Shown here one piece after another: positions 33,530-46,969 of a stretch of 64,000 nucleotides of DNA (positions within the stretch are counted from its first letter, which is position 1; each line of letters starts with the position of its first letter). This DNA is from Apostichopus japonicus. Taxonomy: Eukaryota; Echinodermata; Holothuroidea; Aspidochirotida; Stichopodidae. The notes beneath the pieces are model-generated. The model was not told the DNA's origin, did no database searches, and worked only from the letters and a program-made list of their open reading frames with translations. A program made the translations under genes and the position numbers. The stretch lies in assembly GCF_037975245.1 (NCBI RefSeq), contig NC_092576.1, forward strand, positions 1,436,501 through 1,500,500. The letters are read 5' to 3'.

Positions 33530-34150
33530 CGCAACTTAAGCATGGTGGAGTTATTGAAAGCAGGCCTTTTATCATTTTACTTTTATTAGTTCATGCATGC
33601 AGCGTTCCACAGTGTAATGGAAATGTTATTGAATCACCCGCTCTCAGTCTGGCCTATATGGTTTGGACGGGTTTTCAACAAAGAAGACCTTCATTACTTT
33701 ACGATATTTATTTCAGCTATTTCACATAACTCGGACGAAACGATGCATCATAGAAGGATAGATAGTCGAAGAAACATGGACTAAACTAACCTAAAATAAG
33801 TTTGTGTAAAAGAAAGGGGTCCTGACATATCGATCTTAGCAGGATCTTCTTCAGAGACTGAATGACAAGACAATACAAGGGACAAAATACTAGCACAGAA
33901 TACAGATAGGTTAATGAGCAGGGTGAACACAAAAGATATTGATGTAAGAGGATTAGTTGAGAAAAGAAATAAAATTGGTTTGGATGTTACGAGTTTTTAG
34001 CTTAAATTATGGATACCACAATATACTTTTACATTAAACAGAATCTCAATAAGATATGAATAAGCATTGTGTATGCAAAATAGGATTATTTATCGCAAAG
34101 CATCTAATATTATCATTGTCTACCTTTACATTATCACCTACCACTGATAC
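33530..34150 (+). repeat. Dispersed repeat Y, copy 2
   Basis: Inverted partner of 27210-27840. It lies just outside the right foldback arm and the hAT MITE. Confidence 0.75.
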
Positions 34151-34249
34151 TTTACCATGTATCGGTTCCCTGCCCCACCCCCCTCCCAAAAAAAAAAAAC
34201 GAGTTGAGAGAACAGAAGTTCATAGACAATAAAAGACACTGGAGATTCA

Positions 34250-35260
34250 GAAAGTGAGTTGCATTCTGGCTTGACTCAGTCAAAAAAATAAAGAATGAAG
34301 AAAACGATGGTAGCTTTGGCAAAATACAGTATTGCAACTATCCTTTAGATTTCAGCACGAGCGACACCAGACTCTGCTTAGCATATACTGTACCCTGCAC
34401 ACCTTATCCGATTCAAATTGAATTCTGGGAAGATTTATTCTTTACGACCATGAACCATCGAATTGGTAAGTTTGCAGTGGCCCGCGCAGTATACCTTTAT
34501 TTGGCCTTACTTACACGGGTTACATACGGAAGCGATCAGTGATCTTATATACCATGATTTTGTTCTTGAACGCCAACATGTTGGACGATAAAATCGCAAA
34601 GACGTAGGTAAAATAAGGAATAGATTCCAGCAAAAACAGCGTGTCTACCAAAGAGACAACTTTTTTAAATGATTCTTTGTAGCTGTGCTTATTTTCGAGA
34701 CGGGTTTTTCGTAAATATCTTGATATTATTGTTTCATCAATGTTTTTAATGCTACAAAAATTGTTTCACATGAATATTCATGAGTTTTTTCCATTTAGAT
34801 TTTGTGATTGTTTCAGAAGAGTACACATTTTTTTCTTCCCCTATAACATGAAGAGTCACAATGCATTTAAATAAGTACTAAAGGTATCGTATTGATATAA
34901 AAATGCGGTCGGCTATTTAATTTTTTTCTTTGATATACAGTAACGAAGTGCCTTAAATTTGCAGGTGGACCATTCCATGAGAATGCGTAAAAGCTTGCAG
35001 CTAAGGCAAGTAAACACAATGTTGACAGCTTCAGCAGTGACGAGACCTGACTTTGTCTAGTCATTGTATTTAGGCTATTGCTAAACACGGGGGAATCCCC
35101 TAATGAAAAAGATCATGACGTCATTCATAGAATACAACCAGACATTTGAGCTTTATCTCCATACTTTAGATCGTAAATAAAACCGAAAACATAAATAATA
35201 AGGTCGCTCGCTTATGAAACACTAGACGTGATGATCAAACAAACATCATTAAATTAAACC
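34250..35260 (+). repeat. Dispersed repeat X, copy 2
   Basis: Direct partner of 25420-26560. It adjoins repeat Y copy 2. Confidence 0.75.
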
Positions 35261-35449
35261 ATCCACCCTTTCAATAAAATAGAAAATAGCAAGACAAAAT
35301 CTTGCCAATTGATGTAACTTTAAAATAAAAAAGAAAGGAAAAAACTGTTAGCAAATTGCTTATCCAATAAAGAGCCTATGTAAGAGAATGTGTAAAAGTA
35401 AGTGGGCCTGACGTTTCGATCGGACGGAAGACGGAAATATTGAAGATTT

Positions 35450-35690
35450 TGTTGAACAGATATCTATTCGAAATTTGTGTTGGTTCATCGCGGCGAAAAT
35501 CAAGGCAATCTTGGGGGGGGGGGGGATGGGGAGCCCGGACAGGATTAGCAACCCCCCATTTTTGCAACCCCCTTTTGGGTCGCAACCCCCACTTTGGTAA
35601 CCGCTGATTTACACCTCAGCCACAAGCAGAGCTTAGCACACACTGTACCTGCACAACAGGTATAAGCACAAACACACACTAACACATGTA
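35450..35690 (+). repeat. Dispersed repeat V, copy 1
   Basis: Matches 38335-38550 in direct orientation (landmarks 'ggcgaaaatc', 'tgggtc.caacccccac', 'tgtacctgcacaacaggta'). It contains a G-run at about 35514-35524 and abuts the 3' tail of the LINE insertion. Confidence 0.7.
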
Positions 35691-35693
35691 TAT

Positions 35694-37010
35694 GTTATTT
35701 TTTTAATTTTTTTTTTATAAAATGCTAAAGTGAACAATAGCCCATGCAGATTGACAGAAGTCAAGACCAAATATAGACAACAGGGTACTATAAAGGAAAT
35801 CCACATGAGCCAATCAGTCGTCCACATCAGCTTAGAACAACTAGAAGGGAGGGGCTAACTACAGCATCAGGCGCAGGAAATAAGATGCTGATGCACCCTG
35901 CAATTGAAGGACTGAGCACCGTTGTCAGAAATGTCACCAACTACGCTATCTGGTAGGCTGTTCCATACTTGTACCGCAGAGTGAATGAAGGTCCTGCCAG
36001 TGGAGACTGTCCTCGAAACTGGTACTGTGAAAGCATGGCCAGGCATCGACAAGCTAGAGCGTGTAGCTCTTCTAGCTACAAAGGGTTGTGGTAGCATTGC
36101 CTTTAGGTCTGGTGGGCACGAGTTGGTGTGCATCTTATAGAGAAGAGTCGCTGCTGCCACCTGACGTCTTAGGTGAAGAGATGAGATGTTCAACTCAGTT
36201 CGTGCTTTCTCATCACTTGTGCCAATAATGCGAAGGGCCTTCTTCTGGATCGAGTCAAGTAGTCCTAAGGTGGTGGGCGAGGCACTCATCCATGAAAGAG
36301 AGGCATACTCCATCACGCTACGGACCTGAGCCTTGTAGACTGTTGCTCGTCCCCTGATGTCCAATTTGTTGGCAACTTTCCTCAGGGCACCCAGTTTCTG
36401 TCCAGCTCTAGATGATACCTTGGAGATGTGTTTTGCCCAGGTCAGCTTGCTGTCAATTATGACTCCCAGGATCTCCAGCTCCTCTTTTTCGGCCAGTTTG
36501 GAGTTGCCAAACATAAGATCCAGCTTAGTAGGGTTTCTCTTTCTTGAGATTGTCAGTGCCTTGCATTTCGATGGCTCAAAGGTCACATTCCATTTGTCTG
36601 CCCAGATCCTCATTCGCTCTAGGTCTCTGTTTAAGCTTGCTGTTACCGCCTTGGGATCATCTCTTGATGAGATCTCACAGTACAGAGTAGAGTCATCTAC
36701 ATGGAGGTAGAGGTTGTTTTCACATTCGTCGCCCAGATCGTCGATGAACACAGAGAACAGAAGTGGTCGCAGTATTGACCCTTGGGGCATTGACGCATTG
36801 ATGGAGGAAGTACTTGATGACTGTCCAGATAAGACAACTTTGATGGATCTGTCTGCGAGGTAGCTCCTGATCCAAGTGAGAAGATTGCCTGAGACTCCTT
36901 TTGCCTCAAGTTTTGAGCAGAGACCATTGTGCCACACCTTGTCAAATGCACCTTTGATGTCCAGGGCAATAAGTCGCACCTCGTTACCTCTATTTATACT
37001 ACTATAGATC
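35694..37010 (-). mobile_element. 5'-truncated non-LTR retrotransposon (LINE)
   Basis: The element runs leftward and contains the C-terminal reverse-transcriptase ORF (35867-36979), a 3' untranslated region of about 140 bp and an A-rich tail (35694-35725 in the reverse sense). Coding homology stops abruptly near 37010, the usual 5' truncation of a LINE copy. I could not find a clean target duplication. Confidence 0.8.
35867..36979 (-). CDS. LINE reverse transcriptase, C-terminal part (jockey/CR1-like)
   Basis: About 370 codons are open with no stop. RT motifs in order: ALDIKGAFDKVWHNGL (motif A, catalytic Asp), MPQGSILRPLLFSVFIDDL (motif B-like), LYLHVDDSTLY (motif C) and LGVIIDSKLTWAKHI (thumb entry), then the WNSLPDSVV C-terminal signature of LINE ORF2 proteins. 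The endonuclease and N-terminal RT are missing. The motif-C residues before DD are HV, where LINEs usually have (Y/F)A, and motif B reads ILRPLL in place of V-L-GPLL; these may be decay. The first codon is GTG in continuous frame, so this is a fragment without its own start. Confidence 0.9.
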   Translation of the reverse strand: MRLIALDIKGAFDKVWHNGLCSKLEAKGVSGNLLTWIRSYLADRSIKVVLSGQSSSTSSINASMPQGSILRPLLFSVFIDDLGDECENNLYLHVDDSTLYCEISSRDDPKAVTASLNRDLERMRIWADKWNVTFEPSKCKALTISRKRNPTKLDLMFGNSKLAEKEELEILGVIIDSKLTWAKHISKVSSRAGQKLGALRKVANKLDIRGRATVYKAQVRSVMEYASLSWMSASPTTLGLLDSIQKKALRIIGTSDEKARTELNISSLHLRRQVAAATLLYKMHTNSCPPDLKAMLPQPFVARRATRSSLSMPGHAFTVPVSRTVSTGRTFIHSAVQVWNSLPDSVVGDISDNGAQSFNCRVHQHLISCA

Positions 37011-37354
37011 GTTTTTTACACCAAAAAACAAAAGAAAAGAAAGATGAAAATAAATATCACTGAAAATCAAAAAAAAAAAATAAAGGAAAAATACCAACAA
37101 AATAGAAGGAAAATAATTATATGAAGAAACGACTCTCAACGGATAGTTTACAAGTTGTTTATATGAAAGACAAAAAGTAACATACACAGATCATCGGATA
37201 TCTGCATCCATTCCAAGAATCAAACACATCCTTCCTGTTGAAATGCATACGGTCGATATGTAGAGGTAGGCTTACGTAGGCTTTAATGCTATGAAGTAAA
37301 GGCTGATGGTCTAGCAGTATAGGTCTTCAAATCTGAACAAGACATATGATATAA
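37011..37354. other. A-rich spacer, no gene
   Basis: A-rich on the plus strand (37020-37110), otherwise featureless. Confidence 0.4.
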
Positions 37355-37870
37355 ATCCTATTTTAGTTCGTTATACTTTTCTTTGAAACAGGTGTTTATA
37401 TATATATACATTGTATAGCATCACTCGAATCATAACTGAAGCTTTCCATGGCTTATTTGATGATGTAGCCATTATTGAGCCTCAAATTACCAATAGAGGG
37501 CGGTATAACAAACATCTTTATAATCTGTTTAATTTGGTAATAAGGGGATGTGTATTTCGATTACTGTGAGTTATAATTGATTCCTTAAATTGAACACGTT
37601 AGACTGACAAAGTTTACTATATTTATATTTTGCTCATTCGCGAAGGACGTCGTGTGTAAGGTGAGTGGAGCCAGGTTACCAAGGGGATCCTCGACGTTTC
37701 TGTAAAGGTCCTTACAGTGCCGTATATACGGCTCCGGGTCCTAATGCGCGAGAGCAATCCCGTTTACAGATCATCAAAGATCTGTTTTATTTGATGTTGT
37801 ACAGGGATTCTGTAGCCATCATTGAGCCTCAAATTCACAATAGTGGGCGATATAACAAACACTCGGAAAC
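37355..37870 (-). repeat. Dispersed repeat W, copies 3 and 4
   Basis: 37355-37760 is the reverse complement of 30290-30670. A second partial unit at 37780-37865 repeats 'gtagccatcattgagcctcaaatt'. Open frames here are repeat sequence. Confidence 0.7.
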
Positions 37871-38334
37871 AGGGACGGCCAATATAATGGCAAGGGAAAA
37901 ATAAATAGCTCTAGTATGTATGATACGGGATAGGCTACTGTTTTCTATAGTTTGGCATTTTCTCCTTCTCGTAAGGTTTCCCTCATTAGCCATACACATT
38001 TAGCAAAGTTAACTTGATTCAGCAGCTGACACTTCTATTCAAAGTTCCGTGTGTCGTATAGCCTGGATTGTCGTCTTTAATAAAACCACAACATCTCCAT
38101 TTTAGGTCCCTGAGATAAGAGATGCCTGCGTATTACTACCCACTTGTACTAATTTGTATTTTTAAATGCTGTATATATTTCATATATACAGGCCGTTGAC
38201 ACTGGGGCCATTTGTGCACGCGCTTTCTGCCCGCACAAAATTTTCTTAATGATGTACAGCTTATAATGTAACATCGATAAAAAAAAATATAGCAGGAAAT
38301 GTAGCTTTTTTTAACAAACATCTAATAAAAACTT

Positions 38335-38550
38335 TGATATTTGTTGGTTGATCGAGGCGAAAATCTCGGCTTATTTATTTTATGGCTCGGGCAGGATTCG
38401 CGACACCCTTTATTTTTGGAGACTTCTTTATGGGTCACAACCCCCACATTGATAGCCGCTGGTTTAGACGTACCCCAGCCATAAGCAGGGAGATCTCTGC
38501 TAAACAGACACTGTACCTGCACAACAGGTAAGCAGCAAAACACACTAACA
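38335..38550 (+). repeat. Dispersed repeat V, copy 2
   Basis: Direct partner of 35450-35690. The two copies bracket the LINE and repeat W copies. Confidence 0.7.
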
Positions 38551-38955
38551 CTTACATAGAAACAACAACGTGGTTGCCATGGGGACGGAGGAGGATGCTC
38601 CAAGATAACTGTGACACTAAATGACCTATATATGAAAGCAACAAACTTCCAAAGTGAGGAAAATATGCTTTGTATGCTTTGAATGCTTTGAAATGACAAG
38701 GCACTTTACCATTTATTTGTCTTTGATGGATTTGGAGTGGTTATTTTTTTATTCATGGCTTAGAAAGTTGCTATGACTTCATTGCTAAATAGGCTTTTTC
38801 TTGTTAGTAACCAGAACTAGCTGCACAAAAGAAATGGCCAGAACCACCATTTTGATACAATTACATTATGGCATGATAAATACAGGTCAGTCTACAGTGT
38901 GATTGTTTATTCTTATGCTTGGGCGTGATTCGCGACACCCCTAAATATTCGCAAC

Positions 38956-40306
38956 CAGCGGCGTAACGCCTATGGGCTCGGACGGGGCAAACCCAGGGCC
39001 CCCGACCAAAGGGGCCCCCGCTGCACTGATGTACAGAACTTAGAAGAAAGGTACCTTTTTATTCTTTTTTTTTTGAAACGGCACGTTTTCGTTGGAAAAG
39101 AAACTATAAACGAGACATTGGACATATTTTTTTTTTGTGCGTGAATACGTTCGTCATAAATCATATCCCCTGCAACTGCAAATCTCGTATCCTTCTTTCC
39201 GCACGACTGACTCAAGAGCCTGAGGTACACACTGGAACTTGATAGGCTACGCTGGTACATATTATAGAGAAATAGCGCCTCTAATTTCAATGAATTCGCT
39301 CTCGGTCAGGGTTGCCACATGACATTGGCCGATAAATGGCCAAAATGACACACATTTGGCATATTTTGAACCCCTTTGGTTGATGCTTTCCTCAGCTATC
39401 GCCCAAATCGCCGATGCCTTAGATTTGTGTGTGGATTTGTATGTTTCCGTATCAGACAGTAAATCGAATTTGGCATATTTTCACCGTTTTGCTGATATTT
39501 TGCCCAAATTTGGCCGGTAAAATACTAGGCACGCATCTGCGAGTTCAAGTGGAAACATCGCGGAGCAGGGTCTGCTGGAATTCACGTATTTCGCGCCTGG
39601 GAAGACGGAATGGTATGTTTTATTTCCTATTTATTACACTTCGGTCGCCACTGTGACTGCAGAAATATCATTCTCCAAGTTGAAGCTAATCAAGACTTAC
39701 CTACGTTCAACCATTTCTCAAGATCGACTGGATTCGCTGGATATTCTTTTCATCGAGAGCGAGGAGGCACTTGATATAGGTCACTTGATATAGATGGACT
39801 AATCGATATGTTTGCTGAAAAGAAGGCCAGGCTCAGTAAATTCAAGCTCTAGCCTTTCCAAGTTCTCGGGAACTTGGATATCACTTGTCCACAGGAGTTA
39901 CGCCACCGGTGGAAATATACATGTTTATGTTAATTGGACATTGGTCATTTGGTCTAATTGTCCTTTCAATCTCTTAATGTATTCTAGCTTTGCAACACAT
40001 TTTTTCATGTTCCCAGTATGACAGACAAGGCGGACCAAAAATGTGTCTATGAACGCAGATTTTCCCCAAAATCTCAGTCGATAAAATCACCACGAAATGT
40101 TCCATATACGGCTTAGATTGCACCAGAGAGCTTGTAGAACCCCAGAGCTTCCAGGGCCCTAAGGCGGGCCCTGGACCCACGCCTTGGGACTTCGCGCTCC
40201 GCGCTCGTGATGTGCGCTGCGCGCAAATCGGTTGATTCTCCGCAGCAGCCAGGGGGCCCTTCCATCCCTGGACCCAGGGGCCCCCAGACTCATCGTAACG
40301 CCGCTG
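38956..40306. mobile_element. Degenerate hAT DNA transposon with transposase remnant
   Basis: The termini are CAGCGGCGTAACG (left) and the reverse complement of CAGCGGCGTTACG (right), enclosing 1.35 kb. The ends carry G/C-rich 'ggggccccc' blocks. The interior keeps the C-terminal part of a hAT transposase (39608-39849). I find no matching 8-bp target duplication, so the ends may be from an older or rearranged insertion. It is internally deleted compared with an autonomous hAT. Confidence 0.7.
39608..39849 (+). pseudogene. hAT transposase dimerisation domain, frameshifted
   Basis: The frame reads SVATVTAEISFSKLKLIKTY, then LRSTISQDRLDSLDILFIE, the hallmark of the hAT family C-terminal dimerisation domain (ZMYM1/TTF-type-like). 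A tandem 14-bp duplication at about 39769-39796 shifts the frame. Past it the expected LIDMFAEKKARLSKFKL ending and a stop follow. The protein is broken and lacks the N-terminal zinc finger and the catalytic core. Confidence 0.85.
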
Positions 40307-43215
40307 ATATGATCAATGCTGTTCAAGTAACCTAAACGGACAGCTGGGAATTTAGACTTGATGAACTTCTTCGACACAACGCGACATCAAGTTTGTCACG
40401 TAATGTCTGTGCATAGCCTAAACATTTACAATTAATTCGTTCAAAACATCAAATAGCGTGAGGCAACTATATCGCGGCAGTTGTTGTGTACTACCTCCAC
40501 AAACCAGTGCCCTTGATCAGCAGTTAGATATAGGAAGGTACACATATAAACTGACAGGGTGCGTGGTCAAACCACGGTATAACTCTATCATGATTCGAAG
40601 CACTGTGGTAATTAGGAGAACAATTCTTGTTGAAAGTTAAATCGGTGACTTATTACACTAATGAACAATATATTGAACGATTCTGTTTCTCTGCTCTCGC
40701 GTGTTGTTTCAGTTTGTTAGAAGAATGACAAATTGTATGTTAAGAATGCGGAAAGAGTCTGACTAGACGTAAACGCCCTCAGTTATGCTATCATTAGGCT
40801 AGAATAGGCCAAGTAAAGGAAGATGGTCCTATCCGTCTGGAAACCGGCGCGCCGGCGGTTGCGAGGCGTAGAAGGTGCTACAGGTTTAAGGTGCCGAAAG
40901 CGCCAATATCCTGATGTCTAGAACGGCCATATTTTGTCCGTTGTCTTGTTTCAAGGCCCCAGTGCCGACGGTTTGCTTAACGGTAGCAATTTATGCCCAA
41001 TCTCACCTCATTAAGTGCCATAAGCCGTAAAGCACTGTATTTATGTCTACGTTTACCAAGTGCATTTTCTAAATGCAAACGCTTCTGTGGTGTGGTTATT
41101 GACTTGATAAAACAGTTTCAATCTCGCTAATTATTAGCAGTTAAATGATTGTGTACCACAAATGATTGTGCACGTGTGTGTTCAAAGCATTAATTATACG
41201 TTGGTTTGTAACTATAGGCTTAAGCGTCATTAGGACTAACCTATACGCAATAATATAACAATCACACATTATAGTGATTCATAATGATCTATATAGAAAC
41301 CATCTAATAATAACACAAGTTTTGAACACACACAAAACAAATTACACAAGAACAAAATATAAAAAATAATCGAAACCAAGAAAAATAGCAGTATCAACAA
41401 ATAAAACAAAACACACCCACACCAACACACAGAGTTTCCAGGAAATTGAAGTCACACGCGATCTATCAGGCAACATTGGCAGATCCGATTATATATGGAT
41501 TATACAATTCATGCAGGGAGTTGAATCGGCAAAGACAGTATAGACGTCAAAGTAAATCCAAACAAGGAAATCCTTTCCGTAGCTAAACGATATATCTTTG
41601 AGTAGAACAGTGGCTCCCCGTTCATTTTCTACTATATATAGGCAGGGCCGCACTGGGTCTTAAAACCGGCCCGGGCATTCACCTAGACCGGCCCATTATC
41701 TATTGATATGTTACTTACATAGTGATCGCCTTCATGAGGACGGGGTTTAATGGGAGGGGGCAACCCACTTTTGTTTTTGAAGTTAAGGAATGCCTAGATG
41801 CAAAATGGTGCTATATTTCTCAATTTTGTAGGTTACAATAATCCTATAAAAAAGACCCAAAATAATTTTCCAGAAGCAACACTTGATTAACCTGAACAAA
41901 TTTAATAATATAAACAAAAAATAGACAAAAATATTTGTGTTAGACTGGATTGTATTTAGTTTATCAAGCATTTTGTGACAACTAGCTTGAAAGAAATGGA
42001 AAAACTTAATAAAATCCACTAAAACATATATGTCAATAACACGAGCACATGTAATGTCTATGAGAGTAGGAGCCTACGCAGTTCGCTGTGACTGGCAACT
42101 ACACAATCAATGATATTTTTAGGGTCAAGTTTGGCCAAGATCCTTTTTTCCACAGACATCGACATGAACACCTCAAGATGTTCTTGTGTCATATTGTACA
42201 AATACCCTACTGTATGTACAAAATAGCATGCCAAAATAGCTTTAGATTGAGCAATGAGCAGGGTCAACCGGCAATGTACGAAAAGTTAGAATTGATATAG
42301 TAACTGATAGAATAAGTAATTGCAAATGGTATACTTGCAGTACTAAGGCGAATAAAATCCTTTATTAATCATGATAGTAGTATTTGAGCTCAGGTTGCGC
42401 TATGCAGAACCACGTGTGAATACGTTCAAGTTGTCTTGCCATATCACCCCACAGAGAAACGTGCAGTTTGACATGATTTCTATATAAAATTTGACCTACC
42501 AATTCTTGAGAATATATGTCACTTATGCTTCATCACATTCAATTTAGTTTGGACTTCTCATGGGCGATTAGACGGCAGTTACCAAAAATGTGACGTTACT
42601 CCGAAAAACATTTTGAGATAGCAGAAGAGCATAGTAAGGTGCACTAGATATCATGAGAGTGGAGCATGGAAAGATGGAGAGGCCGTCAGCATGTCATAAG
42701 TGTGGGACACAATAATATCTTAATCACATAGACACTTCCATTATGACGCACTGCTTGTCTAATTACATTCATATAATTAAACTTCAATGTTTCTCATTGC
42801 GATTATTTTACATTCCAGAGGAAAGAAAAATGGAACGAACTGGAATTGCCAGTTGTTTTTCTTGGAGTGATCGAAGTAGTAATATCTAGGCTTCGTAGTC
42901 TAACCATTATAGCCAAATTCCATGGCAATATATCTAGTCCATCCCCTTTACCCATCGCTACCGGGAGTCCCACTCCCTAACGTGACACTATAAAGCTTGC
43001 ATGTAACAACCAAAACTACATCTTGAGTGCAAGTAAAAGACCTCAAGGTTCTTCCCCAGCCATGTCAACCAGTTTCCTTACGTTTGTGCAAAAGATGATA
43101 TCAAAAGAACGGTCAAATTGATCTTGTACATGCATCACACAAGGCAAAGTATTTTACTCGTTGCTTTCAATTGTCAATTCCGGTCACTAGAGGTCAAAAC
43201 TCGGAAGCCTCCCAT
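40307..43215. other. No host gene seen
   Basis: A GC-richer segment at 40830-40990 and a 'cagggccgcactgggtc' type hAT-end-like sequence at about 41643-41700 are the only landmarks. No right end for the latter was found. Short open frames lack features. Confidence 0.4.
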
Positions 43216-43218
43216 CTC

Positions 43219-43272
43219 GACAACTCTCTCTTCACCTCTCTCCACCTCTCTCTCTCCACCTCTCTCTCTCCA

Positions 43273-43338
<66 letters not shown>

Positions 43339-43370
43339 ATATATATTATTTTATATATATATATTATACT
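43219..43370. repeat. (CT)n followed by (TA)n microsatellite
   Basis: CT-rich tract to about 43317, then TA-rich to about 43370. Ser/Leu-rich and Glu/Arg-rich frames here are repeat translations. Confidence 0.95.
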
Positions 43371-43413
43371 ATTTATAAATGAACATATATACAATTTCAT
43401 ACATCAAGTTAGT

Positions 43414-43729
43414 CAGTGGCGTAGGAAGGTACTTTTGAGTGGGGGCCGAAGACTGATGGCCGGCCTGGGGGCATTTCCAGGTGGCCTCAGATGCAATTTG
43501 GTGCAATATAGCACACTTCAACACCCACTCCATATTGTAAATAATTTTGCATTTTCACCTGGCCTTAGATGCAATTTGGTGCTCCAAATGAGATTTTTTT
43601 CTGATTTGGAAATGAAAAAGGGGTTTTCTGACTTGCTGAGCGGGGGGCGGAATGATACTTCCGACCCCCATATTTTTCACTGGGGGGGGGGGCTGACGCC
43701 CCCCAGTCCCCCCAGTTCCTACGCCCTTG
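43414..43729. mobile_element. hAT-type MITE with 8-bp target duplication
   Basis: This 316-bp element has termini CAGTGGCGTAGGAA and the reverse complement of CAAGGGCGTAGGAA. Perfect 8-bp duplications AAGTTAGT flank it (43406-43413 and 43730-43737). It has the same TIR style as 32768-33428 and G/C homopolymer runs near the right end. It is non-coding. Confidence 0.9.
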
Positions 43730-43737
43730 AAGTTAGT

Positions 43738-46853
<3,116 letters not shown>

Positions 46854-46969
46854 TTAGCAAGTGGTATATCTTACGCATATTTTTTTTTCTCCAATTATTG
46901 TACATATTACTATCAGTAAGAGAATATTCAGGCACACCGATAGTACTAAAGCGACGGATACCTTGTCAT
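46854..46969 (-). CDS. Gene B exon 5: transmembrane segment and stop
   Basis: The acceptor 'tttcccgcag' in phase 1 is followed by a short acidic/basic linker (DDKVS), a strongly hydrophobic stretch (VALVLSVCLNILLLIVICTI) and the tail GEKKICVRYTTC then TAA. GTAAGA within the tail codons could act as a donor in phase 0, differing from the phase-1 donor of the gene A TM exon. The simplest reading is a terminal exon giving a receptor with almost no cytoplasmic domain. Confidence 0.65.

Noticed and set aside
36357-36710. 117-codon plus-strand frame
   Set aside because: Antisense shadow of the LINE reverse transcriptase.
41640-41700. Left end resembling a hAT terminus (cagggccgcactgggtc)
   Set aside because: No matching right end or target duplication found nearby.
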